Positions 21,531-32,299 of a stretch of 64,000 nucleotides of DNA are shown here, piece by piece. The DNA lies in the NCBI RefSeq assembly GCF_024022995.1, contig NZ_CP099582.1:1787054-1851053 (forward strand), written 5' to 3'. The stretch comes from Thermococcus aggregans (GTDB lineage Archaea; Methanobacteriota_B; Thermococci; Thermococcales; Thermococcaceae). The number at the start of each line of letters is the position of its first letter. Within the stretch, counting starts at the first letter, position 1. Made by a program: the position numbers and the translations under genes. Below the pieces are notes generated by a model. That model was not told the origin of the DNA, did no database searches, and was given only the letters and a program-made list of their open reading frames with translations.

Positions 21531-22577
21531 TTACCACCACATGCTCCTGTAATGTCTTTTCTTATATTCTCCAACTACTGGTATTGGTTCACCGCAGTAT
21601 TCACATCTTCCATCCTTTATGTGATACTCCTCTATGGTAAAGCCCCACCTTACTATTAAAGGTTTTCCACACTTTGGGCAATAGGTGTTTTCCCCCTCAT
21701 GGCCGGGAACGTTGCCGACGTAAACAAACTTCAGGCCTTCCTCCCTTGCTATGCGGTAGGCTTTTTCTATGGTTTCAATCGGTGTTGGCGGCAGTGTGAG
21801 GAGCTTATAATGGGGAAAGAACCTTGAAAAGTGCACTGGTGTGTCATCGCCAAGCTCTTCAACGACCCACCTTGCGAAGGCCCTTATCTCATCCTCGCTG
21901 TCATTTAGTGTAGGGATTATTAGGTATGTGAGCTCAACGTGAATTCCAAACTCTTTCTTGGCTATGATGGCCGTTCTTTTGCTTGGCTCAGCCCCTGGAA
22001 CCTTTGAGACCTTTCTGTAAAACTCATCCCCAAAGGCCTTTATGTCAATGTTCATAGCATCAATATAAGGGGCTAGGTTTCTGAAGGGTTCTTCGTTTAT
22101 GTAGCCGTTTGTTACGAGCACGTTTTTGAGGCCAGTTTTCTTGGCAACCTTAGCGGTATCAAAAACAAATTCGTACCATATCGTAGGCTCGTTGTAGGTG
22201 TAGGCTATACTCTCACACCCATAGTGTTGGGCTAACCTTACTATGGCCTCTGGAGTGGCGTCCTCCAAGTAGGGGAATGTTTCATCAGCCTGGCTTATCT
22301 CCCAGTTCTGACAGTGGATGCAGTGCATGTTGCATCCGACAGTTCCTATGGAGAATGCACAAGAGCCGGGGTAGAAATGGAAAAGGGGCTTCTTTTCGAT
22401 AGGATCGGCCGCTATGGATGAAACCTTTCCATAATTGAGGGTATAAAGCCTACCTCCAATGTTTTTCCTAACTCTACAAGAGCCCCTTTGCCCCTCATCT
22501 ATAATACAGTTCAAAGGACACAGACGACATCTCACCCTATTTCCCTCAAGGGGTTCCCAATACATTGCTTCTCTCAT
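21531..22577 (-). CDS. AmmeMemoRadiSam-system radical SAM enzyme (AmrS-like)
   Basis: 348-aa radical SAM protein of the pyruvate-formate-lyase-activase-like group. The cluster site is GTVGCNMHCIHCQNW (CX3CX2C). Further cysteine pairs occur at the N-terminus (CRLCPLNC ... CRV) and C-terminus (CPKCGKPL ... CEYCGEP), an extra zinc or Fe-S region. The family co-occurs with AMMECR1 and Memo; AMMECR1 is encoded in this window at 59977-60600. Substrate unknown. GGTGAGACT precedes the ATG. Confidence 0.88.
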   Translation of the reverse strand: MREAMYWEPLEGNRVRCRLCPLNCIIDEGQRGSCRVRKNIGGRLYTLNYGKVSSIAADPIEKKPLFHFYPGSCAFSIGTVGCNMHCIHCQNWEISQADETFPYLEDATPEAIVRLAQHYGCESIAYTYNEPTIWYEFVFDTAKVAKKTGLKNVLVTNGYINEEPFRNLAPYIDAMNIDIKAFGDEFYRKVSKVPGAEPSKRTAIIAKKEFGIHVELTYLIIPTLNDSEDEIRAFARWVVEELGDDTPVHFSRFFPHYKLLTLPPTPIETIEKAYRIAREEGLKFVYVGNVPGHEGENTYCPKCGKPLIVRWGFTIEEYHIKDGRCEYCGEPIPVVGEYKKRHYRSMWW

Positions 22578-22652
22578 AGTCTCACCATGAGAAAATAGTA
22601 CTCATAACAGTTTAAGTTTTTGGTTCAAAAAGAAATCAAGGAGAAAAAGAGA

Positions 22653-23357
22653 TCAAAGAACTCTCTTTCTAAAAAGAAGGACTAGCGGAATTAGCCAGAC
22701 AAGATGGACGGCAATTGCTGTAGGGAAGTTGCTGTAGTCGTTAAGTGGAATTCCTTCAAAGACCTTGTAAAGCCAGTATGTTGGCAGAAACGCTGTGAAC
22801 TTGCTCCAGTCTGTCGAGAGGTTTCTCCAGACAACAACGAGCTTTATCAGCGGTGGCAGCATTAAGAACCATCCGAGAACCTTGGAAACAGTCAAAGCTT
22901 GCATCCTTGACTCTGAGAACACCGTGATGAGCAGACCATAAATCCAAACCTCGAGGACAAAAAGAACTACCAAAGCCAGAAGACCCTTTTGCGGAAGCTC
23001 TATGGCGAGGATTTTTGGGGATATGGCTGTTAGTATGGCAGTAGTTAAGGAAGCCCATGTAAGCCTGTAAGCAAGAAAAGCCTCACTTGAAATGGGAATC
23101 ACCTGAAGGGCCTGTATGGTTTTGTCCTCCTTCTCGTCGGCCATCATGAATCCTGGTATCATCCCCAGTATCATGGGGATGAATAGCATTACAAGGAGCG
23201 CCAGTGTCGGGTAGTAAACTCCGATGCGATCCTTGAAGTATCTAACTATAAGAAGTAGAACGAGTATCATTGCCACACTGTAAAGGAGCATGGGGTCTCT
23301 ACGGAGAAGCTTAAGGTCGGTCTTGTAAATGGAAGTGAACTTTTTCACAAAACTCAT
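22653..23357 (-). CDS. ABC-2 type transporter permease
   Basis: 234 aa with about six predicted membrane segments (for example MLLYSVAMILVLLLIVRYF, LALLVMLFIPMILGMIPGF, VLFVLEVWIYGLLITVF). Third gene of an export operon: overlaps the preceding permease by 4 bp. The cytoplasmic loop with MADEKEDKTIQALQVIPIS is the ABC-2 signature that contacts the ATPase. Substrate unknown. Confidence 0.85.
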   Translation of the reverse strand: MSFVKKFTSIYKTDLKLLRRDPMLLYSVAMILVLLLIVRYFKDRIGVYYPTLALLVMLFIPMILGMIPGFMMADEKEDKTIQALQVIPISSEAFLAYRLTWASLTTAILTAISPKILAIELPQKGLLALVVLFVLEVWIYGLLITVFSESRMQALTVSKVLGWFLMLPPLIKLVVVWRNLSTDWSKFTAFLPTYWLYKVFEGIPLNDYSNFPTAIAVHLVWLIPLVLLFRKRVL

Positions 23358-24055
23358 CTCAATCCCTCCACGGCGTATTTGTAAAACCTTATTTTAGCGA
23401 TGTAATACGCTACACCTGCCCAAACAATTAAGGCTACGGCGGACCATGCTAATGTGTTAGTCGAGATTCCCTCGAAGGGCGCTTTGAAGAAATAAAGCCC
23501 GGGGTAGCTCGGTACGAGGTAGAGAACTTTCCAGATTTCGTTTGTCAGGTAGCCATGATAGTGGGCAAATGGGAGGAGTGAGATTATCAAAACCCCCATT
23601 ATCGGAACAAAGTAATCATCAAGGTCGTAGTACTTTGCCGAAACCGCTATTCCGAGGAGCGTGTAAACTATGGAAACTAAGAAGACTCCCACAATCACAT
23701 ATGGAAGCCCATTGAGAGATCTTGTCCCAATTGCCATTATAAGTATGGCTCCGATAATTGATAGCATACTCAAAAGGAGTGTTTTAGCTAGAATATAGCT
23801 TCTCCAGTCTATCGGGGTTACCGCTAAAGCGCCTATCGCGCCGTCCTTCTTCTCGGCGAATATTTCAGTTCCTACGAACATGAAGCCAACCAATCCGGGT
23901 TCAAAGAGGAGGAAGATTGGCACCATCGTAGGGAGGTAGCGCTCGGGAAAGGCCATGAGCATGAGACCGTATGCTAATCCTATTAATATGTATATTGGGT
24001 AAACGTAGCTTCTCACCCCAAGGATAAGGTTTGTCTTGATTATGTTCCCTATCAT
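23354..24055 (-). CDS. ABC-2 type transporter permease
   Basis: 233 aa, about six membrane segments, and the coupling-loop motif TEIFAEKKDGAIGALAVTPI. A paralog of the following permease, so the transporter is probably a heterodimer of the two with a dimeric ATPase. Overlaps both neighbours by 4 bp, showing a tight operon. Confidence 0.85.
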   Translation of the reverse strand: MIGNIIKTNLILGVRSYVYPIYILIGLAYGLMLMAFPERYLPTMVPIFLLFEPGLVGFMFVGTEIFAEKKDGAIGALAVTPIDWRSYILAKTLLLSMLSIIGAILIMAIGTRSLNGLPYVIVGVFLVSIVYTLLGIAVSAKYYDLDDYFVPIMGVLIISLLPFAHYHGYLTNEIWKVLYLVPSYPGLYFFKAPFEGISTNTLAWSAVALIVWAGVAYYIAKIRFYKYAVEGLR

Positions 24056-24903
24056 ACAAGCCTCCTCCCAGTCACCTTTAGGAATATCTCTTCCAGAGTG
24101 GGCTCTTCGGTGTTTATTCTCCTTATTTCATAGTTCTTCAAGATGTTCAGAAACTCCTCGTTTTGACCGATGTTTTCAAGCGGGAACTCCTTAACCACAA
24201 CACTGCCATTGGCAACGTATTCCACTTTAACAACCCGCTTGCCCATTTTTACCTTGAGCTCACTCGGATTATCTACAAGCCTTACGGCACCATCGACGAT
24301 AAAAGCAACCCTATCGCAGAGCTCATCCGCAACGTACATGTTATGGGTTGTCAAAAAGATCGTTTTTCCGTTTTCACGCATTTCAAGGAGCAGGTCTTTT
24401 ATTTTTCTTGCACTTGCTGGGTCAAGACCCTCGAGGGGCTCGTCTAAGAACAATATTTCAGGGTCGGGCAGCAGAGCCCTCGCTAAATCAAGCTTCTTCT
24501 TCATACCCTTGGAGAACCTAGCCACGAGCTGATCCGCTTCTTTGTCAAGACCAACCATTTTTAGGACGTTCATTGGGTCGAGATGCTTCTTATAGAAGCT
24601 TGCAAAGAACTGGAGGTTTTCAAGAGCGGTGAGCCTTGAATAAACAGCTGGGAACTCAAACGACACACCGATTTTGTTGTAGTAATCTTTGCCCCATTCT
24701 CTCAAGTCTTTGCCAAAAACCCTGACTTCCCCGGTGTAGTCCTTGATGATCTTCACGAGAATTTTAACGGTTGTCGTCTTTCCAGCCCCATTTGGCCCGA
24801 GGAAGCCGTAGATTTCCCCTTCTTCAACTTCAAAGCTTAAATTCTCTACACCTCTAACATCGCCGTAATACTTCTTAACATTCCTAACTTCAATCACGGG
24901 CAT
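24052..24903 (-). CDS. ABC transporter ATP-binding protein
   Basis: 283-aa ATPase of an ABC-2 exporter. Walker A GPNGAGKTTTVK, signature FSKGMKKKLDLARALL, Walker B EILFLDEPLEGLDPAS and the His switch TTHNMY are all present. The C-terminal ~70 residues are the DUF4162-like extension common to drug/lipid exporters. First gene of the operon, starting after GGTGAAAG. A perfect palindrome lies about 50 bp upstream. Confidence 0.92.
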   Translation of the reverse strand: MPVIEVRNVKKYYGDVRGVENLSFEVEEGEIYGFLGPNGAGKTTTVKILVKIIKDYTGEVRVFGKDLREWGKDYYNKIGVSFEFPAVYSRLTALENLQFFASFYKKHLDPMNVLKMVGLDKEADQLVARFSKGMKKKLDLARALLPDPEILFLDEPLEGLDPASARKIKDLLLEMRENGKTIFLTTHNMYVADELCDRVAFIVDGAVRLVDNPSELKVKMGKRVVKVEYVANGSVVVKEFPLENIGQNEEFLNILKNYEIRRINTEEPTLEEIFLKVTGRRLV

Positions 24904-24948
24904 GCTTTCACCAATTTAAAATGGGCGTTAGAAGTAGTTATAGTTAAC

Positions 24949-24964
24949 CCCGCACATGTGCGGG
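24949..24964. promoter_or_regulatory. Perfect 16-bp palindrome upstream of the ABC operon
   Basis: CCCGCACATGTGCGGG is its own reverse complement. It lies 45 bp upstream of the ABC ATPase start codon and 20 bp past the vapC stop. A weak TATA-like element (AACTATAAC on the minus strand, about 24938-24946) lies between it and the gene, so it could be an operator or activator site. It could also form a terminator hairpin for vapBC, though no T-run follows. Confidence 0.5.
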
Positions 24965-24984
24965 TATTTGAGTATTAAAACAAC

Positions 24985-25437
24985 TCAAACAAGAATCGAC
25001 TTCAATCCCTCCAAAATAGCTACTTCGTTCAATCTTTTATCCCCAGTATAAAATTCATCCGCATTTACCCTCTTTGAGGAGAGTATCTGAAGGGCATCGG
25101 CTTGATATATGTGGTATTTCTCTATCAGTTGCCAGCTCTTTTCAATTATTGACGCATACACCGGAATAAGCTTTAATATCCCTAGTTGCTTCATTCTAAG
25201 AGTTTCAGAGAGAAATCTGGCTCTAACTAACTCATAACTATCTATATCAAGCCTTTCAAGCCTTCTTGCTTTATCAAGAACCCCTAGCACTTCACCTATA
25301 TTCCAGAGGCTGAAGGAGAGCTTAACTTCTCCATTATACGCTTTTCTGTAGAGTTTAATGATTTTTTCGCTGTTCTTTTCCTTTACGTAACGTTTTATTA
25401 TGGCGCTACTGTCCAAGTATACTGTTCTCCCGCTCAT
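24985..25437 (-). CDS. vapC: VapC-type PIN domain ribonuclease toxin
   Basis: 150 aa. PIN-domain acidic residues are visible in VYLDSSAIIKRY (first Asp), NIGEVLGVLDKA (Glu), YQADALQI (Asp) and FYTGDKRLNEVA (last Asp), so the metal-dependent RNase site looks intact. It overlaps the antitoxin gene by 32 bp. RNA target unknown. Confidence 0.9.
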   Translation of the reverse strand: MSGRTVYLDSSAIIKRYVKEKNSEKIIKLYRKAYNGEVKLSFSLWNIGEVLGVLDKARRLERLDIDSYELVRARFLSETLRMKQLGILKLIPVYASIIEKSWQLIEKYHIYQADALQILSSKRVNADEFYTGDKRLNEVAILEGLKSILV

Positions 25438-25675
25438 CCCGCATCGCCCTTACGAGCTCACTAACACTTCCCTTCACAACAATGGGTTCAAATTCAATTT
25501 TTTCCTCGAATTCTTTGAGCATTTTCCTCAAAGAATCTTCCACACCTAAAAGAAGCTCCTCTGAGATAATCTCTTCAAGAAGCTTACTTAAATCCTTTTT
25601 CTCTTCAGCAGCGTCTTTCTTTAGTTTCCACCATAGTTCGGCATCAATATAAATGCTGGTTTTGATTTTTCCCAT
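25406..25675 (-). CDS. vapB: VapB-type antitoxin
   Basis: 89-aa protein with an N-terminal segment MGKIKTSIYIDAELWWKLKK typical of ribbon-helix-helix DNA-binding antitoxins, and an acidic C-terminal tail that would wrap VapC. ATG at 25675 follows GGGAG; a GTG at 25684 is the alternative. It probably represses its own promoter with VapC through the inverted repeat at 25695-25724. Confidence 0.82.
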   Translation of the reverse strand: MGKIKTSIYIDAELWWKLKKDAAEEKKDLSKLLEEIISEELLLGVEDSLRKMLKEFEEKIEFEPIVVKGSVSELVRAMRDERENSILGQ

Positions 25676-25694
25676 AGCTCCCACTATAGGTAAC

Positions 25695-25724
25695 TACCGA
25701 AAAGATGATTTAAAGATTTCGGTA
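25695..25724 (-). promoter_or_regulatory. Inverted repeat around the vapBC TATA box
   Basis: Two perfect 8-bp arms, TACCGAAA (25695-25702) and TTTCGGTA (25717-25724), are separated by 14 bp. The spacer contains a TATA-like TTTAAATC on the minus strand. This is a textbook place for a ribbon-helix-helix repressor to block TBP/TFB. It lies between vapB and the stop of the next gene upstream. Confidence 0.6.
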
Positions 25725-25729
25725 AGAAG

Positions 25730-26395
25730 TTAGCCTATAAGCTCCTCGAAGACTTTCTTCTGGGCTTTCCTCAAATGCTCCTTCACTGTTGAGGGGCTCA
25801 GGTTCAGCATCTCGGCGAGCTCTCTAAGGGTTATCCTCCTCGGGCTGTCGAAGTAGCCGCTCTTGTATGCCAGGAGCAGTGCCTCAAGCTGCTTTCCAGT
25901 GAGCTTTGAGAGCGGGCTCTCTTCTGGGGAGTACTCCTCTATGCTCGCCAGCTCCCCGTGATACACTTTCTTTATCACTGCGATGACGTCCCCCACGAGC
26001 TCGTCCTCACAGATCACGTATAGATAAACTTCGCTGGATGTGAAGGTACCCTTCTCGAATATCACCATACCTTTCTTTTGAATATCAAAGATCTCCATGG
26101 CATTTTGGGGGAGAGGTGCCTCAAAAATGTTGGCCCTCGCGTAGAGGACGTAGTGGTCGTTTTTTGGAATTAGCTTGGCATCCTTAACGTGAGGAATTTC
26201 AAGGAGTTTTTTAACGATTTTTTCCGGATTCACATCTTCTTTGAACTTAATCTCCACGAGCTTCACTACATCACTCCCGATGAAGAAGTAGGTGTCCCCA
26301 TAGCCCCACTCAACCAAGTCCATGAACCACTTAAAGGCGTTGAAAAACTCATAATTAATTCTATCCATTGGGATTTTGAACTTGATTCTTTTCAT
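25730..26395 (-). CDS. HTH-10 family (bacterio-opsin-activator-like) transcriptional regulator
   Basis: 221 aa. The N-terminal ~150 residues form an alpha/beta sensor region of unknown ligand. The C-terminal HTH reads LTGKQLEALLLAYKSGYFDSPRRITLRELAEMLNLSPSTVKEHLRKA (split here from the family pattern LTxxQ ... GYFxxPR ... LSxSTxxEHLRRA). Such regulators are common in archaea; targets here unknown. It is monocistronic, with thiL convergently or tandemly placed 118 bp upstream on the same strand. Confidence 0.85.
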   Translation of the reverse strand: MKRIKFKIPMDRINYEFFNAFKWFMDLVEWGYGDTYFFIGSDVVKLVEIKFKEDVNPEKIVKKLLEIPHVKDAKLIPKNDHYVLYARANIFEAPLPQNAMEIFDIQKKGMVIFEKGTFTSSEVYLYVICEDELVGDVIAVIKKVYHGELASIEEYSPEESPLSKLTGKQLEALLLAYKSGYFDSPRRITLRELAEMLNLSPSTVKEHLRKAQKKVFEELIG

Positions 26396-26512
26396 ATGAC
26401 ATCAGAGATAATTGGAGAGCAAGGTTATTAATTTTGCTAAGGATTCTTAGTTGGGCTTTTGGGATGGCAGGAAATAGAAAAGCCTTGAGGAGCCTAAATT
26501 TCACTCCGAGTT

Positions 26513-28585
<2,073 letters not shown>

Positions 28586-28586
<1 letters not shown>

Positions 28587-29681
28587 TGAGGGCCCTCGTT
28601 TTCCACGGCAACCTCCAGTACGCGGAGATACCAAAGGCCGAAATCCCGAAGGTCATCGAGAAGGCATATGTTTCCGTTATAGGTTCATTGCTCAAGGAAG
28701 AAATCCCCTTCGGCCTTAATCTAACCGGATATACCCTGGAACTTCTTCCTCAAGAAGTCATTTCTCTCGTGAAGGATGGAATAGAGAGCGAGCTCATAGA
28801 AATAATAGGAACGAGCTACACCCACGCCATACTCCCTATATTGTCTCTCGACAGGGTGGAAGCTCAAATTCAAAGAGACCAAGGAAGTTAAAGAGGTCAA
28901 ACTTGAGGTTTCTCCGGAGGGTTTCTGGCTCCCTGAGCTCGCTTATGACCCGATAATTCCTGCAATACTGAAGGACAATGGCTACAGCTATCTCTTTGCG
29001 GATGGGGAAGCGATGCTCCTTTCAAATCACCTTAATTCGGCTATAAAACCAATAAAACCATTCTACCCCCACCTCATAAAGGCCCAGCGCGGAGAGGGTT
29101 TCGTCTATCTCAACTATTTCCTCGGTTTAAGGGAGCTGAAGAAGGCCGTTAACATGACCTTTGGGGGCAAGGTAACGCTGGAAGCCGTAAAAGAGATTGA
29201 AGCAGTCCCTGTGTGGGTAGCGGTAAACACCGCGGTGATGCTTGGAATCGGTCGCTTCCCCCTCATGAACCCCCGAAAGGCTGCCAAATGGATAGAGGGC
29301 AAGGATGAAATTCTCCTCTATGGGACTGACATAGAGTTCCTAGGCTACAGGGACATAGGAGGATACAAAATGAGCGTCGGAGGGCTTTTGGAACTCTTAA
29401 GGGAGCTAAATGCCGAGCTATGTCTCCCATTGGAACTCAAGCACAGTGGAAAGAGGCTTTACCTGAGGACATCGAGCTGGGCACCGGACAAGAGTCTAAG
29501 AATATGGACAGAAGATGAAGGAAACGCAAGATTGAACATGCTTTCCCAGAACTTAACGGGCGAGCTGGCATTTCTCGCGGAGAATAGCGACGCCAGAGGA
29601 TGGGAACCGTTGCCTGAAAGGAGGTTAGATGCATTTAAGGCCATTTATAATGCCTGGAGGTGTGAAAATGGGAAACCTTAG
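28586..29681 (+). pseudogene. galA: GH57 alpha-galactosidase gene with a one-base frameshift
   Basis: The frame starting MRALVFHGNLQYAEIPKAEI stops at 28889-28891. Removing one G of the pair at 28883-28884 restores RVEAQIQRDQEVKEVKLEV and an open frame to 29681, giving 364 aa, which is the length I recall for Pyrococcus furiosus GalA. The GFWLPELAYDP motif then places its Glu at residue 117, the reported GH57 nucleophile. GalA would release galactose from alpha-galactosides for galK and galT. The shift is either a real mutation or a base-calling error. Confidence 0.85.
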
Positions 29682-30993
29682 AAGGAAGGTCTCGATTGTT
29701 TTGCTCGTACTGATGGCAGCTTTTTTAATGGCCGACCAGAACCTCCTGCCGCCAAACTACCAGCAGATAATGGAGGAGTTTGGAATAACAGAGACTCAAA
29801 TGGGCTTGGTGTCAACGATCTTCGTGGCAACGAGTGCATTAATAACGATAATTTGGGGCTTCCTCTCAGATATAGGCCAGAGAAAGAAACTCTTGGTTAT
29901 TGGAGTCCTCCTCGGTGAAATACCTTGCTTTTTAACGGCTTACGTCCAAAGCTATTATCAGCTTCTGCTCATGCGCCTCCTAACGGGCATAGGCATAGGC
30001 TCGATAATCCCAATCGGCTATTCCTTAATAGCTGATATGTTCGAGGAGGAGAAGCGGGGGAGGGGCTACGCCTACATCGAGACGGCCTTCGGGTTCGGAA
30101 CTCTGTTTGGAATGATAGTCGCCGGACTAATCACGAGCTGGAGGCCACCGTTTATAATCGCCGCAGTTCCAAACTTCATCCTCGCACCGCTGTTCTACAT
30201 AATAGCTGAGGAGCCCAAGAGGGGCGAAGGAGAGAAAGAACTAAGAGAAGTACTCGAGGCCGGTTACGAGTATGCGTATAGGTTAAACAAGGAGGTCATA
30301 AAGAAGTCGTTGAAAACGAAGACCAACATCCTAATATTTCTCCAAGGCATTATAGGGACAGTACCGTGGGGAGTCATAATGTACTGGCTCGTCTCGTTCC
30401 TCATTGTTACAAGAGGGATGGAAAAAGACACTGCAACCTTTGTGCTTCTCTTGATTGGAGTTTCGAGCGTGCTAGGAAGCCTTCTCGGTGGATTCACCGG
30501 TGACTACTTTGAATCAAGATGGAGGGGAGGCAGGGCAGTTATTACAGGGCTTGCGATATTTATTGGAATGCTTGCTGCGATTGGCATTACCATCTACCCA
30601 CTCCCGAGCGAACTCACCTTTAAGCACTGGGTCGTCCTAGCGATCTATTCATTCGCCTTAATACAGTTCGTTTCATATGCGGGACCGAACGTCAGGGCTA
30701 TAGTCTCCCAGGTCAACCTCCCCGAGGATAGGGGGACTGTATTTGGCCTCTTCAACATTCTCGACAACGTCGGCAAGGCGACAGGTCCACTGTTTGGAGG
30801 CTTCCTGATAGAGCTCTTAATGAACATGGGGTACTCAAAGGCCTTGGCATATCAGTACACACTTCTCATAGGTGCCTTGTTCTGGATTCCCTGTGCTGTA
30901 GTGTGGCTATGGATAAAGAAGAGCTACCCGGAAGACAGGGACAAGGTAAAGGAGATACTAAAGAAGAGGGCAGAGGAGCTAAAGAGAACTTAA
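29668..30993 (+). CDS. MFS transporter, probable galactoside permease
   Basis: 441 aa with 12 predicted membrane helices. Motif A-like loop: WGFLSDIGQRKKLLVIGV; second half: LLGGFTGDYFESRWRGGRAV. ATG at 29668 follows GGAGGTGTG, and the gene overlaps galA by 14 bp. Position between galK/galA and a beta-glycosidase suggests uptake of galactose or an oligosaccharide; that substrate is inferred from context alone. Confidence 0.85.
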   Translation: MGNLRRKVSIVLLVLMAAFLMADQNLLPPNYQQIMEEFGITETQMGLVSTIFVATSALITIIWGFLSDIGQRKKLLVIGVLLGEIPCFLTAYVQSYYQLLLMRLLTGIGIGSIIPIGYSLIADMFEEEKRGRGYAYIETAFGFGTLFGMIVAGLITSWRPPFIIAAVPNFILAPLFYIIAEEPKRGEGEKELREVLEAGYEYAYRLNKEVIKKSLKTKTNILIFLQGIIGTVPWGVIMYWLVSFLIVTRGMEKDTATFVLLLIGVSSVLGSLLGGFTGDYFESRWRGGRAVITGLAIFIGMLAAIGITIYPLPSELTFKHWVVLAIYSFALIQFVSYAGPNVRAIVSQVNLPEDRGTVFGLFNILDNVGKATGPLFGGFLIELLMNMGYSKALAYQYTLLIGALFWIPCAVVWLWIKKSYPEDRDKVKEILKKRAEELKRT

Positions 30994-32244
30994 GCCATAT
31001 TTTTCGACCAACTCCTCTTTTATTCCCTTTTTCTGTGCAATTTCTCCATATACGTAAGCACTTTTTCTGGGCTTCCTTTCAAAGGTTTCGTAGTCGATCT
31101 CTATAAGTCCAAACCTCGGCTCAAAGCCCTCTCTCCACTCGTAGTTGTCCATCAGAGACCAGTAGAAGTAGCCGTTAACGTCATAGCCATCCTCTATGGC
31201 CTTGTAGACGTACTGGAGGTGCTGAATTATGAACTCAACCCGCCACTCGTCGTCGAGGGTCGCTATTCCGTTCTCCGTTATGTACATTGGCTTTCCGTAC
31301 CGGGAAACAGCTTTAATTGCTTTGTAAATACCCTCTGGATAGACGCTCCACCCCATCTGAGTCTTTCTTTCACTTAAGTCTGCCAGTTTTGCGTCAAAAA
31401 AGAACTTAAGTGGGTTCCAACTGTGCTTTACCTCGCTGGCGGTGTAGTAGTTTATGCCGATGAAGTCCGCATCGCTCTCGGGGACTTTGTAGGACTTAAA
31501 AGCCCCCTTATACCTTCCACTCCAAATTGCATCGAGGAAGCTCCAGTTGAAAAGGTAGTCTGCCTTTTGAGCGGCTTTTTTGTCTCTCTCACTTTCACTC
31601 GCTGGTAACATTATGGGGATGTTTTTAACAATTCCTACATCGAACTTGCCACGAAGTGTGTCATATGCCAAGGCATGGGCCTTAAGGAGGTTTGAGGCAA
31701 CTCTAAAGGCCTTGAACGGGCTCTTAACGAAGGGTGGCCAATAGGCAGTGAGGTAGCCCATCATGACGTAGACCATCGGCTCGTTGAAGGTTGCGACGAT
31801 TTTGACGCCTTTGAGAAGGTCTGCGGCTTTATCAACGTATTGCTCCCAGTACTTGAGGTTCTCCTCCCTAGCGAAGCCCCCCTTCTTCATGAACCACAGA
31901 GGAGAGGTGAAGTGGTGGAGTGTGACGTTTGGAGTTATGCCCTTCTCAAGCAGGAGATCGATAATCTCGCGGTAGCGGTTAAAGGCTTCTTCATTGAAAT
32001 TTCCTTCCTCAGGGAAGAGTCTGCTCCACTCTATGGAAAAGCGGTAGGCATTGTAGCCAAGCTCTGCCATGAGGTTTATATCCTCTTTATAAAGTTCCCA
32101 GTGGTTGCATGCCTTACCGGACTTGTAGGGGAGCTTCCCTATTTGCTCGTAATACCACCAATCGTTCCACTTATTGTTCCCTTCAATTTGATGGGCAGCT
32201 GTAGCAGTTCCGAAAAGAAAATACTCTGGGAACTTTATTTTCAT
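30979..32244 (-). CDS. GH1 beta-glycosidase
   Basis: 421-aa TIM-barrel glycosidase. Acid/base Glu lies in ATFNEPMVY and the nucleophile Glu in MYITENGIATL; the retaining mechanism of GH1 follows. The N-terminus FPEYFLFGTATAAHQIEG is typical. Length and sequence recall the P. horikoshii BGPh type rather than the ~510-aa CelB/LacS type. ATG at 32244 follows GGTGACATCT. Convergent with the permease (15-bp overlap); probably hydrolyses beta-galactosides or glucosides. Confidence 0.9.
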   Translation of the reverse strand: MKIKFPEYFLFGTATAAHQIEGNNKWNDWWYYEQIGKLPYKSGKACNHWELYKEDINLMAELGYNAYRFSIEWSRLFPEEGNFNEEAFNRYREIIDLLLEKGITPNVTLHHFTSPLWFMKKGGFAREENLKYWEQYVDKAADLLKGVKIVATFNEPMVYVMMGYLTAYWPPFVKSPFKAFRVASNLLKAHALAYDTLRGKFDVGIVKNIPIMLPASESERDKKAAQKADYLFNWSFLDAIWSGRYKGAFKSYKVPESDADFIGINYYTASEVKHSWNPLKFFFDAKLADLSERKTQMGWSVYPEGIYKAIKAVSRYGKPMYITENGIATLDDEWRVEFIIQHLQYVYKAIEDGYDVNGYFYWSLMDNYEWREGFEPRFGLIEIDYETFERKPRKSAYVYGEIAQKKGIKEELVEKYGLSSL

Positions 32245-32299
32245 AGATGTCACCAAAAAATTAATACCTTCCAAAACTTAATAGTCTTACGGGGATAGA

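Noticed and set aside
28881-28892. Programmed frameshifting as explanation of the galA break
   Set aside because: No slippery heptamer or following structure is visible at the site, and the family is normally a single frame.
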